Shown: positions 1 through 7,363, numbered from the stretch's first letter. The stretch is 29,112 nt of DNA from JAISGQ01 sp045534445 (GCA_045534445.1 JAZSJQ010000032.1:1-29112), one strand, 5' to 3'. The notes: generated by a model not told the origin, from the sequence alone. Numbers and translations: made by a program.

Positions 1-1598
1 TCCGACTTGCTATCAACGACGTTGCTAGAGTAGAGGACAGAACCTTTATTTGTACCTCCAAGAAGGAGGATGCCGGCAACATCAACAATTGGATGGATCC
101 TCAGGAGTGCTATGCAAAGCTTTCCAAGCTTTATGCCGGCTCTATGAAGGGCAGAACCATGTACGTTATTCCTTACTCCATGAGTATAGTAGGCTCTCCC
201 TTCGCTAAGTACGGTATCGAGCTTACCGACTCCATCTACGTTGTACTGAACATGGTTATTATGACCAGAGCAGGCAAGGCTGTTCTCGATGCATTTGATG
301 AGAACTCCAATGACTGGGTACGCGGTCTCCACGCAAAGTGTGACATCGATGAAGAGAAGAGATACATCTGCCAGTTCCCCCAGGACAACACCATCATCTC
401 CGTTAACTCCGGTTACGGCGGAAACGTTCTCCTTGGCAAGAAGTGCTTCGCTCTCAGAATCGCTTCCTATCAGGGTTGGAAGGAAGGCTGGATGGCTGAG
501 CATATGCTCATCCTCGGCGTTGAGAATCCCCAGGGCGAGGTTAAGTACATCTGTGCTGCATTCCCCTCTGCCTGCGGTAAGACCAACCTGGCTATGCTTA
601 TTCCCCCCGAGGTTTACAAGAACAAGGGCTACAAGGTATGGTGTGTCGGTGACGACATCAGCTGGCTGAGAATAGGCGAAGACGGCAGACTTTGGGCATG
701 CAACCCCGAGAACGGCTTCTTCGGCGTTGCTCCCGGTACCAACGAGAAGTCCAACCCCAACGCACTTGCTTCTACCAGAAAGGGCACCATCTTCACCAAC
801 GTTGCTCTCAACCTTGATGACAACACTGTCTGGTGGGAAGGTCTCGACAAGAATCCCCCTGTCAACGCACAGGAGTGGAAGGGCGCAAAGGTCAACGGCG
901 TAGAGTTCACCGCTGAGGGCAACAAGCTTGCTCATCCCAACTCCCGTTTCACCGCTCCCGCAAAGAACTGCCCCTGCGTATCTTCTGAGTTTGACTCCAC
1001 CGCAGGTGTTCCCATCTCTGCTATCGTATTCGGCGGCAGAAGAGCAAAGACCGCTCCCCTGGTATACCAGTCCCGTGACTGGAACAACGGTGTATTCGTA
1101 GGCTCCATCATGGCTTCCGAAACTACCGCTGCAGCAACAGGTGCAGTAGGTGTTGTACGTCGTGATCCTATGGCTATGCTCCCCTTCTGCGGCTACAATA
1201 TGGGCGACTACTGGCAGCACTGGTTCAACATGGGCGAGAAGCTTGGTGACAAGGCTCCCAAGATCTTCAACGTCAACTGGTTCAGAACCGATGACGAGGG
1301 TCATTTCATCTGGCCCGGCTTCGGTGACAACCTCCGTGTTCTCGACTGGATCCTCAAGAGATGTGACGGCGAGGTAGAGGCAAACGAGACCGCTATCGGT
1401 TACGTTCCCAACGCTGCTGACATCAACCTCGAAGGTCTTGACTTCTCTATCGAGCAGCTTGAGGGTATCCTCAACGTTGACAAGGATCTCTGGACTGCAG
1501 AGATTCCCGGCATTGAGGAGTTCTACGCTAAGTTCGGCGACAAGCTCCCCGCAGAGATGCAGGCACAGTTTGACGCATTCAAGGCTCGCCTTAACTAA
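1..1598 (+). CDS. pckG: phosphoenolpyruvate carboxykinase (GTP), 5' end missing
   Basis: Interconverts oxaloacetate + GTP with PEP + CO2 + GDP in the cytoplasm; in fermentative anaerobes it often runs towards oxaloacetate. The frame is open to the left edge (first full codon at position 3), so the ATG at 93 is internal: upstream codons read VARVEDRTFICTSKKEDAG, a conserved stretch of GTP-PEPCK. About 531 residues are visible of a usual ~600, so roughly 70 N-terminal residues lie outside. Seen motifs: the P-loop/active-site cysteine segment FPSACGKTNLAML (561-599), the metal-binding kinase-2 segment VGDDISWLR (near 645-671), the substrate loop FGGRRAKTAPLVY (1029-1067) and the nucleotide-site segment FIWPGFGDNLRVLDWI. 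The GTP family is clear; ATP-PEPCK has a different P-loop context. A strong hairpin terminator follows at once. Codon choice is strongly biased, as expected of a highly expressed gene. Confidence 0.97.
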   Translation, partial: RLAINDVARVEDRTFICTSKKEDAGNINNWMDPQECYAKLSKLYAGSMKGRTMYVIPYSMSIVGSPFAKYGIELTDSIYVVLNMVIMTRAGKAVLDAFDENSNDWVRGLHAKCDIDEEKRYICQFPQDNTIISVNSGYGGNVLLGKKCFALRIASYQGWKEGWMAEHMLILGVENPQGEVKYICAAFPSACGKTNLAMLIPPEVYKNKGYKVWCVGDDISWLRIGEDGRLWACNPENGFFGVAPGTNEKSNPNALASTRKGTIFTNVALNLDDNTVWWEGLDKNPPVNAQEWKGAKVNGVEFTAEGNKLAHPNSRFTAPAKNCPCVSSEFDSTAGVPISAIVFGGRRAKTAPLVYQSRDWNNGVFVGSIMASETTAAATGAVGVVRRDPMAMLPFCGYNMGDYWQHWFNMGEKLGDKAPKIFNVNWFRTDDEGHFIWPGFGDNLRVLDWILKRCDGEVEANETAIGYVPNAADINLEGLDFSIEQLEGILNVDKDLWTAEIPGIEEFYAKFGDKLPAEMQAQFDAFKARLN

Positions 1599-1607
1599 TT
1601 AAATCAC

Positions 1608-1640
1608 AAAGAGCCTCGTCTATACCGCCGAGGCTCTTTT
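1608..1640 (+). terminator. rho-independent terminator of pckG
   Basis: An 11-bp perfect stem (1608-1618 with 1629-1639), containing GAGCCTCG/CGAGGCTC, closes a 10-nt loop and ends in a T run, 10 nt after the pckG stop codon. The A run on its left would allow function on the other strand too. Confidence 0.9.
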
Positions 1641-1662
1641 ATCTAAGCGCCAAAAGTTGCGT

Positions 1663-1954
1663 CCACCTTTTCAAAGGTGGCAGAGTGCAGAGACAGAGTC
1701 TCTGCTGGGGTTTTAAGGGGCAGCGCCCCTTAACTTCCCATGTATAAAATAAAAGTGGGCGTTCCGCCCACTTTTTAAAGTCGCCTTCCGGGCGACCTAA
1801 GAAACCCCCGGCGAGGGTTTCTTACGCCTGACAGTCCACTGGACTGTCAGGCTATCTTCCTGCGCTATTGTGTGCATGAAGATTTCGCCCTTTGCGAAGG
1901 GCGACCAAAGGCGTTGCCTTTGGAAACCACCTAAGGAAGCAAAGCTCCCTTAGG
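1663..1954. repeat. array of ten consecutive small hairpins (intergenic palindromic repeat cluster)
   Basis: The 388-nt gap between pckG and the chromate transporter holds no convincing gene but is almost filled by perfect short inverted repeats: 1663-1680, 1687-1705, 1713-1733, 1751-1775 (with flanking A and T runs, terminator-like), 1780-1796, 1798-1824, 1826-1852 (13-bp arms, 1-nt centre), 1885-1904, 1905-1923 and 1930-1954. Loops are usually 2-8 nt. Several modules recur at 9038-9264, 17428-17575 and 27189-27210, for example CCAAAGGC..GCCTTTGG and TTAAGGGG..CCCTTAA, so this is a dispersed repeat family and not a set of chance stems. Function unknown; some modules may terminate or stabilise transcripts. 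Confidence 0.85.
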
Positions 1955-1986
1955 AATCCCATCATTTCTTTTAATGAGGTGAATTT

Positions 1987-2553
1987 ATGGACTCTAAGGC
2001 TAAGAAATGCCTTGATTTATTCAAAGTATTCTTCAAAATCGGAGCCTTTACCTTCGGCGGCGGCTACGCCATGATACCGCTTATCAAGCGTGAGGTATCC
2101 GAGAAACGCGATTGGATAAAGGAAGAGGAGATTCTCGACGTTATCGCCGTTGCAGAAAGCACCCCCGGACCTATTGCCATAAACTCTGCAACCTTTATCG
2201 GTACACGCAGAGCAGGCTGGCTTGGCGCGCTGTGCGCTACAATGGGTGTAGTTGTTCCTTCTTTTCTGATAATCTTCATAATATCAATTTTCTTCAGACA
2301 GTTTGCGGATTATGAGGTCGTTAAGTTTGCTCTTATGGGACTTCGTGCAGGAGTACTTGCCCTTATTATCAAGGCTTTGTTTTCGATGGCAAAGCATTGC
2401 CCGAAAAATGGTGTTTCATACGGCATAGCTGCTGCGGCATTCATTGCATCGGTGTTCTTTGGAACAAATGTATTTGTGATAATCCTCTGCTGTGCTGTTA
2501 CGGGACTTGCTTTTTCCTTTACTCCCTTAGGAAAGGAGAAGGAAGCTGAATGA
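1987..2553 (+). CDS. chrA: chromate transporter family protein, first subunit (short form)
   Basis: A 188-residue membrane protein of the CHR (chromate ion transporter) family. The signature FKIGAFTFGGGYAMIPLI stands near residues 17-34, followed by ESTPGPIAINSATFIG near 56-71; hydrophobic helices fill the rest. Short-form (one-domain) CHR proteins occur as adjacent pairs that together make the transporter, and the next gene is exactly such a partner. The start has GAGGTG upstream (ATG at 1987). Its stop overlaps the next ATG (ATGA), so the two are translationally coupled. The family is named for chromate efflux, but in a gut anaerobe the real substrate may be another oxyanion. Confidence 0.92.
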   Translation: MDSKAKKCLDLFKVFFKIGAFTFGGGYAMIPLIKREVSEKRDWIKEEEILDVIAVAESTPGPIAINSATFIGTRRAGWLGALCATMGVVVPSFLIIFIISIFFRQFADYEVVKFALMGLRAGVLALIIKALFSMAKHCPKNGVSYGIAAAAFIASVFFGTNVFVIILCCAVTGLAFSFTPLGKEKEAE

Positions 2554-3143
2554 TTTTTCTTGAACTGTTTTTAACCTTCTTTATGATAGGCGCCTTTACC
2601 TTCGGCGGCGGCTATGCAATGCTTCCTCTCATAAGCGAACAGGCGATAAGCAAAGGCTGGGTAACAATGGAGGAGCTTACAAACTTTGTTGCTATAAGCG
2701 AAAGCACTCCCGGGCCCTTTGCGGTTAACATTGCGACCTTTATAGGAGCTGAGCAGGCAGGCTTCTTTGGCTCTGTGTGTGCTACCCTCGGCGTTATAAT
2801 GCCTTCTTATATAGTTATTCTTATCGTTGCAACCTGCTATCAGAAGTTCAACTCCAGCAAGATAGTCAAGGGGATCATGAGCGGACTTCGCCCTGCTGCA
2901 ATCGGACTTATCGCCGCGGCTGTTATCTCAATGGGTGAGACAGTGCTGTTCCCCAACGGCGTTGCATGGTCTGTCTTTGCAACACCTGCATTTATCTTCT
3001 CGGCAGCATTGGCTGTAATCATGTTCTTCGTAGTAATGAAGTTCAAAAAGGTAAGCCCTGTGTGGATAGTAGCAATATCTGCTGTCGTAGGAATAGCGGC
3101 AGGCTATATTCTCAAAGCCTGCGGAATAAATCTCCTCGGATAA
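2550..3143 (+). CDS. chrA: chromate transporter family protein, second subunit (short form)
   Basis: A 197-residue CHR-family membrane protein, paralogous to the preceding gene: FMIGAFTFGGGYAMLPLI near residues 11-28 and ESTPGPFAVNIATFIGAEQAG near 50-70. It starts on an ATG that overlaps the upstream TGA by 4 nt, the usual arrangement for paired CHR subunits. Both copies carry the FTFGGGYAM and STPGP motifs, so neither looks decayed. A strong terminator lies 15 nt after the stop, making this a two-gene operon. Substrate specificity cannot be read from sequence. Confidence 0.92.
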   Translation: MIFLELFLTFFMIGAFTFGGGYAMLPLISEQAISKGWVTMEELTNFVAISESTPGPFAVNIATFIGAEQAGFFGSVCATLGVIMPSYIVILIVATCYQKFNSSKIVKGIMSGLRPAAIGLIAAAVISMGETVLFPNGVAWSVFATPAFIFSAALAVIMFFVVMKFKKVSPVWIVAISAVVGIAAGYILKACGINLLG

Positions 3144-3157
3144 ACCTTATATAATTT

Positions 3158-3185
3158 CTGCCCCCTCTGACGAGGGGGCAGTTTT
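3158..3185 (+). terminator. rho-independent terminator of the chromate transporter pair
   Basis: Perfect 10-bp stem (3158-3167 with 3172-3181, CTGCCCCCTC/GAGGGGGCAG), 4-nt loop, then TTTTCGTTTT. Confidence 0.9.
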
Positions 3186-3235
3186 CGTTTTATAAATACA
3201 GAAAAATAAATTTTATATTTAACTTTATTTTGCTA

Positions 3236-3277
3236 TTGACTTTAACAATGTTAAAGCGTATACTTAATATTGTTAAA
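3236..3277 (+). promoter_or_regulatory. promoter with two operator-like palindromes, upstream of the DUF2089 gene
   Basis: TTGACT at 3236-3241 and TATACT at 3259-3264 are separated by exactly 17 nt. The palindrome TTTAAC-AAT-GTTAAA (3241-3255) sits in the spacer and a degenerate copy CTTAAT-ATT-GTTAAA (3263-3277) covers the expected start site, 22 bp (about two helical turns) further on; another TTTAAC half-site lies at 3218-3223. The arrangement suggests repression by a dimeric DNA-binding protein, most simply the DUF2089 protein encoded next (inference). Confidence 0.75.
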
Positions 3278-3291
3278 GGGGGTGACAAATA

Positions 3292-3600
3292 ATGCCGGTC
3301 ACAAGCATACCTGAATGGATGAGCGAGCTTGATGACGAAGACCTTTCATTCATACGCAATTTTATTTTAGCATCAGGCTCACTCAAGGAGATAGCAAAGC
3401 AGTACGGTGTGACATACCCGACCGTAAGGCTTCGCCTTGACAGAATGATCCAGAAGATCCAGATGACCCAGTCTGCGGGCAACGACAGATTCATATCGCT
3501 TGTCAAGAGGCTTGCAATTGACGAAAAGCTTGACGTTGATACAGCAAAAACACTTATTTCAGCATATAAGGAAACAAGAAAGGAAGAGAGTAATGGTTAA
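3292..3600 (+). CDS. DUF2089 family HTH regulator (short form)
   Basis: A 102-residue protein matching the C-terminal part of the DUF2089 family: IPEWMSELDDEDLSFIRNF (residues 6-24), then a helix-turn-helix-like segment LASGSLKEIAKQYGVTYPTV (27-46) and RLRLDRMIQKI. Longer members have an N-terminal zinc ribbon; this one lacks it. Expected to be a cytoplasmic DNA-binding regulator. ATG at 3292 follows a good AGGGGGTG site. It is the first gene of a three-gene operon and overlaps the next gene by 8 nt. The palindromes on its own promoter suggest autoregulation, with the downstream membrane proteins as targets (inference). Confidence 0.85.
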   Translation: MPVTSIPEWMSELDDEDLSFIRNFILASGSLKEIAKQYGVTYPTVRLRLDRMIQKIQMTQSAGNDRFISLVKRLAIDEKLDVDTAKTLISAYKETRKEESNG

Positions 3601-4045
3601 TATTGAGGGATTGATTTTTTGGCTGCTTATCATTGCAGGGTGCGTAGGACTTATCATACTTCAGATAAAGCTTTCGAAAAAAGAGGCAAAAATGCCGGGT
3701 CTTATTCTGCCCATCATATTCTTTTTGATTGCGACATCAACGCTAATATCATATGTGGTATTTGTGTTTGACAATGATTCCTTTGTGTCGGAATCTGATT
3801 CACAGGAGTATTACGATGAGATTGAGGAATATACATCAGACAGCGATGCCGAGGAATATTACGATGGTATAGTGAGTGTAGAGGAAACACACGAGGAGAC
3901 TGAAGGAGCTCCGATTATAATATCTATCGTACTTGAATTTATATTGTACTATATGCCTACTGTTGTGTTCCTTGTTATCTACTTTGTCTGCCACCCAACA
4001 AAGGAAGCAGAGCTTGATAAAATGAGCATAAGCGACATGGAATAA
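3593..4045 (+). CDS. small three-helix membrane protein, copy 1 of a duplicated pair
   Basis: A 150-residue protein of unknown function. I start it at ATG 3593, preceded by AAGGAAGAGAG; an in-frame opening to 3500 exists but would overlap the regulator deeply. Predicted helices lie at about residues 5-25, 36-59 and 107-132, with KLSKKEAKMPGLILP after the first. Between helices 2 and 3 is a very acidic loop (about 62-103) with an internal repeat of the SDS..EYYD type. The C-terminus reads KEAELDKMSISDME. The next gene repeats this plan, including the same ribosome binding site, so the pair arose by duplication. Co-transcribed with the DUF2089 regulator. No enzyme motif is visible. Confidence 0.85.
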   Translation: MVNIEGLIFWLLIIAGCVGLIILQIKLSKKEAKMPGLILPIIFFLIATSTLISYVVFVFDNDSFVSESDSQEYYDEIEEYTSDSDAEEYYDGIVSVEETHEETEGAPIIISIVLEFILYYMPTVVFLVIYFVCHPTKEAELDKMSISDME

Positions 4046-4061
4046 AGAAAGGAAGAGAGTA

Positions 4062-4466
4062 ATGTTTGATATTGGAGGACTAATTATTCTGCTGCTGATT
4101 ATTGCAGTGTTCGGAGGGCTTATCGTGCTTCAGATAAAGCTTTCAAAGAAGGAAGCTGTAATGCCGGGACTTATCCTGCCCATAGCATCAGTAATTTTTG
4201 CGTTGTTTATAGCACTTGTGTTCACACTCAATACAGCAATACTGACTACGGGCGGCACAGTTGAAACAGTATCGGGCAGTGAAATTATAGTAGAAGAGAT
4301 TCAGGCTGAAGCTTCGGATGTATCGAGTGATGCAGGATTTTCATTTATCCCTGTATTTCTTTTTAACCTGCTTCCATGTTTGTTTTATCTTCTTATCTAC
4401 TTTGCCTGCCACCCCTTCAAGAAGAAGGAAGCAGAGCTTGATAAAATGAGCATCAGTGACCTGTAA
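4062..4466 (+). CDS. small three-helix membrane protein, copy 2 of a duplicated pair
   Basis: A 134-residue paralogue of the preceding protein. Shared parts: the first helix followed by LQIKLSKKEAVMPGLILP (about 22-39), a CHPF/CHPT motif after the last helix, and the C-terminus KEAELDKMSISDL. The loop between helices 2 and 3 is shorter and much less acidic than in copy 1, so the loops have diverged while both ends are conserved. The same AAAGGAAGAGAGTAATG start context precedes it. A terminator follows directly, closing the operon. Function unknown; membrane location is clear from hydrophobicity. Confidence 0.85.
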   Translation: MFDIGGLIILLLIIAVFGGLIVLQIKLSKKEAVMPGLILPIASVIFALFIALVFTLNTAILTTGGTVETVSGSEIIVEEIQAEASDVSSDAGFSFIPVFLFNLLPCLFYLLIYFACHPFKKKEAELDKMSISDL

Positions 4467-4467
4467 T

Positions 4468-4499
4468 AAAAAGCGACCTGCTTATGCAGGTCGCTTTTT
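4468..4499. terminator. bidirectional rho-independent terminator
   Basis: A perfect 14-bp stem (4468-4481 with 4486-4499) with outer A5/T5 runs and a GC-rich core GCGACCTGC closes a 4-nt loop. It ends the DUF2089 operon on the plus strand and could also end the minus-strand FliB-GNAT transcript. Confidence 0.92.
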
Positions 4500-4502
4500 G
4501 TT

Positions 4503-4529
4503 GTAGGGGAGGGTCTTTGCGCCCTCCCG
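4503..4529 (+). repeat. REP-like palindrome, copy 1
   Basis: A 27-nt element starting GTAGGGGAG and ending CTCCCG, with a 7-bp stem (GGGAGGG with CCCTCCC) around a TGCG-containing loop. The same element occurs inverted at 5967-5993, with paired changes in the stem. Together the two copies bracket the FliB-GNAT gene. Confidence 0.75.
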
Positions 4530-4534
4530 GGAAT

Positions 4535-5938
4535 TTATATTATCTTCTCAAAGGACATTCTCGGGCTTCCGTGATAATAAACAGTACCGCAGTATGTAAA
4601 ACCTTCGCGCTCGATGATATGCCGCATCTTTTTATTGTCCTCGTGGGTGTCTATTCTCAGCGAATGGATACCTCTTGCACGGCACACCTCCTCGGAAAAT
4701 CGGAAAACATTCTTTGAAACACCTTTGCCTCGTGCCGCCTTTCCGAAGGCAAGGCGATGAATAACCGCATAATCGCCGTCAGAAAGCCATTGTCCCTCAA
4801 GACCTGCGTATACAGGCTCACCGTCAAAGCTGAGGCAGAAATAACCAAAGGGCTTGCCGTGGTAGGTGAGCAGATAGCCCCTTTCGTGGGCGATATCATC
4901 AATAACGTGCCCTATATTGGGGCTTGTATCCGTCCACTGCAGAAAGCCCTGCTCACGCTGATGTGCGCGGGCATCGTCGATAAAACTCATACAGAGTTCT
5001 GTCTCATTTTCCGCAGCAAGTCGAAAATCTATCATTTGTTTTCCTCCGAGAGTATTAAGTAAAGCCTCCATATTTTCCTCAGAATACTCGATTTCAGAGG
5101 AATACATTCTTGCAATTACTGCAACAGGCTCGTTGCATACAGCACACAGTGCGCGAATTATATGTACACTGAGAGCCGCAAAAGCAATTCTCTCCTGAAG
5201 CCAGCCGTAGGAAAGACCGTCTGCAAGATGTCTGTAAATAAAGTAGATAAGAAGCTGTTCTGCTTCAATATCGGAAACATTATTATTATCAGGTACAGAA
5301 CCTTTGAGTAAACTGAGCTTTTCACTCCATTCATCATCGAGCCGTTCGAGACTCAGATATATATCTGCCCATTCTGAAAGACTGATATCAGGCAGAGAGA
5401 TGTTGTGTTTGCATAAAACTCGATTGATTCTTTCGTCTATGCTCATATCTCTGTTCTGAAGATCTTCAAAAATGGTGTTTCGCATAGCGAAAAAGGCATC
5501 ATCTGACGATTCTGCAAATTCGCCGTCGTTTTCGAGCTCGACAAGGCGAACACTATCTTTGTTCTCAAGAATAAGCTTCGCCGCAGCCTCGCAGCAAAGC
5601 CCCAGCCCGATCTCAGTGCGGTCATCAAAATAATTGCGAAATCTCGGATGATCTGAGCATATCTGGCACAGCGCACCTTCACCAAGCTCGGATATAATAT
5701 CGCAAAGCCCGTTTTTGTTCAGAAAAGGACAACGCTCCTGCTCATCGAGAATAAAGCATGGGGGATCATTGTCCGAGATGTTTTCGGAAAGTCTCTTTCC
5801 AAATTCACCGCCGACAGCTTTATAGAAGGTATGTGTGTCCTCGTCAATATCAATTTCCCAGCCGATGCAGCAATTATGTTTACATAATTCTGCTATGCAT
5901 TTGAATTGCGTATAATAATCAGGCGCAATAAGCTTCAT
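4535..5938 (-). CDS. FliB-like cysteine-cluster protein fused to a GNAT acetyltransferase
   Basis: A 467-residue two-domain protein. Residues 1 to about 298 match the FliB family (named for flagellin lysine-N-methylase): MKLIAPDYYTQFKCI, then cysteines 14, 19, 23, 24, 61, 70, 79, 91, 94, 115 and 116 in the order typical of that family (CPFL...C...LCQICSDHPR...CCEAAA), which suggests a metal or Fe-S site. Residues about 301-467 form a GNAT N-acetyltransferase with the acetyl-CoA loop FGKAARGKGVS near 398-408 and the usual NKKMRHIIEREGF end. The start has GGAGG upstream. It follows the M29 aminopeptidase by 59 nt on the same strand, with a REP-like palindrome between. No flagellar gene is in the window, so a role on flagellin is not supported; the substrate is unknown. 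Confidence 0.85.
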   Translation of the reverse strand: MKLIAPDYYTQFKCIAELCKHNCCIGWEIDIDEDTHTFYKAVGGEFGKRLSENISDNDPPCFILDEQERCPFLNKNGLCDIISELGEGALCQICSDHPRFRNYFDDRTEIGLGLCCEAAAKLILENKDSVRLVELENDGEFAESSDDAFFAMRNTIFEDLQNRDMSIDERINRVLCKHNISLPDISLSEWADIYLSLERLDDEWSEKLSLLKGSVPDNNNVSDIEAEQLLIYFIYRHLADGLSYGWLQERIAFAALSVHIIRALCAVCNEPVAVIARMYSSEIEYSEENMEALLNTLGGKQMIDFRLAAENETELCMSFIDDARAHQREQGFLQWTDTSPNIGHVIDDIAHERGYLLTYHGKPFGYFCLSFDGEPVYAGLEGQWLSDGDYAVIHRLAFGKAARGKGVSKNVFRFSEEVCRARGIHSLRIDTHEDNKKMRHIIEREGFTYCGTVYYHGSPRMSFEKII

Positions 5939-5966
5939 GAAAGTCCTCCGATATGCGGTGAGATAA

Positions 5967-5993
5967 CGGGAGCCCGCAGAGGGGCTCCCCTAC
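5967..5993 (-). repeat. REP-like palindrome, copy 2 (inverted relative to copy 1)
   Basis: Read on the minus strand it begins GTAGGGGAG and ends CTCCCG like copy 1 at 4503-4529, and is the same length. The stem is GGGAGCCC/GGGCTCCC, where copy 1 has GGGAGGG/CCCTCCC: bases changed on both sides so that pairing is kept. It lies between the aminopeptidase stop and the FliB-GNAT start. Confidence 0.75.
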
Positions 5994-5997
5994 GATT

Positions 5998-7233
5998 TTA
6001 GATAGCCCAGTTGCCGCTTTCGAAGATGGCAATTTTACTGCCGTCCTTCTTTGTGCCGACAACCTTAAGATCCTCAGTGCCGAACATGAAGTCAACGTGA
6101 GTCTTTGACTGATTGCATCCTGCTTTGTCCTTCTCCTCATCGGACATTTCAACACAGCCCTTCATATTGATAGGGTATGCACTGCCGAGAGCGAGATGAC
6201 ATGAAGCATTTTCGTCAAAGAGAGTGTTATAGAAAAGAATACCCGTCTCTCTTATCATGGACTTGAAGGGAACAAGTGCGACCTCGCCAAGTCTCTTTGC
6301 GCCCTCATCGATGCTGAAAAGCTCTGTGAGAGCGTCCTTGCCTACCTCTGCATCGTAATTGGTGACCTGACCGTCCTTGAAAGTAATATTGAACTTATCG
6401 ATGGTCATGCCCTGATAGATAAGGGGCATGGAGCTGTAAACAACGCCGTTTACGCCGTACTTATGAGGCATACAGAAAACTTCCTCAGTGGGCATATTTG
6501 CCTGGAATTCAACATTCTTGTCAACGGTTATCTCAGAACCGCCTGCCCAGAGATAGTTGTCAACCAGCTCAACGGTGAGATCGGTACCGAGGGAGTTTGT
6601 GATGTGCAGGCACTTGAGATCTGCCTTGTTGAGAATATCGCAGTGGTCGTGGAGAGCCTTGGAATGAGCCTCCCAGGAAGCCTTGGGATCAGCCTCGTCA
6701 ATACGAACAGTATGATAAATGCAGTCCCAGAGCTTTTCCACAGCCGCCTGAGTGTCGAGCTCAGGGAAGAGCTTCTTTGCCCATGCAGGGGAGGAGGCGG
6801 CTACAACTGTCCACTGATTCACGCTCTTGTCGAGCTGATCGTAGAAGGGGGTGGCGGCAACGGAATTTGCCCTTGCGGCAATGCCTATCTTCTTTGCGTC
6901 AAGACCGTTGAGCGCATCGGGGTCATCAGCAATAAGGGAGATAAAGCAGCCGCCCTTCTGAGCGATATCGATTCTCGGAGCGTGAGCCCATTCGGGGACA
7001 TTGCCGAGGGTTTCTTCAGATGCATACATAAAATTAAGTCTTGAAAGCTGCTCGTCAGCATAGCGGAGAGTAACATCACCTGCGTCTGCCTTCCAGCATT
7101 CCTCGGCGAGCATACGGGCAAACTCAAACACTTCAACATAAGTGGTGATATAGACGTGCTGACCGGGCTGGATATTTACGCCCACTTTTGCAATAAGCTC
7201 AGCATAAACCCTTGCGTCTTTTTCTCTGTACAT
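5998..7233 (-). CDS. aminopeptidase, M29 family
   Basis: A cytoplasmic metallo-aminopeptidase that removes N-terminal residues from peptides. I choose ATG at 7233 (411 residues): GGAG lies 9 nt before it, while the TTG five codons upstream overlaps that site. The length fits the family (about 410). The M29 metal ligands are visible: E250 in NMPTEEVF, E317 in GEVALVP, H346 in SCHLALGSAY, H379 and D381 in THVDFMFG, with Y353 as the conserved tyrosine. All key residues are present, so it should be active. It is probably the first gene of a two-gene minus-strand transcript with the FliB-GNAT gene. Confidence 0.93.
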   Translation of the reverse strand: MYREKDARVYAELIAKVGVNIQPGQHVYITTYVEVFEFARMLAEECWKADAGDVTLRYADEQLSRLNFMYASEETLGNVPEWAHAPRIDIAQKGGCFISLIADDPDALNGLDAKKIGIAARANSVAATPFYDQLDKSVNQWTVVAASSPAWAKKLFPELDTQAAVEKLWDCIYHTVRIDEADPKASWEAHSKALHDHCDILNKADLKCLHITNSLGTDLTVELVDNYLWAGGSEITVDKNVEFQANMPTEEVFCMPHKYGVNGVVYSSMPLIYQGMTIDKFNITFKDGQVTNYDAEVGKDALTELFSIDEGAKRLGEVALVPFKSMIRETGILFYNTLFDENASCHLALGSAYPINMKGCVEMSDEEKDKAGCNQSKTHVDFMFGTEDLKVVGTKKDGSKIAIFESGNWAI

Positions 7234-7334
7234 TGAAATCAACTCCAAAATCTGTATTTCATAAGGCTATTTTAACACATTTGCGGTGTAAAATTAACGG
7301 AATAAGTAAATAACGGCGAAAATTTTTCCTGCTA

Positions 7335-7363
7335 TTCAAATTTAAGGGAAATAATGTTATCAT
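7335..7363 (+). promoter_or_regulatory. candidate promoter of the ABC-F gene
   Basis: TTCAAA (7335-7340, 4 of 6 consensus) and TATCAT (7358-7363, 5 of 6) with 17-nt spacing. Transcription would start near 7370, giving a leader of about 60 nt with the hairpin at 7373-7388. A lone TATAAT at 7403-7408 has no matching -35. Confidence 0.45.

Noticed and set aside
93..95. ATG at 93 as the start of pckG
   Set aside because: The frame is open to the left edge and the upstream codons encode conserved PEPCK sequence, so the ATG is internal.
1663..1954. CRISPR array
   Set aside because: The units are different palindromes of varying length without constant direct repeats or spacers; no cas genes are present.
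1892..2074. 60-codon frame across the hairpin array into the chromate transporter
   Set aside because: It reads through palindromes, has no ribosome binding site and overlaps a certain gene in another frame.
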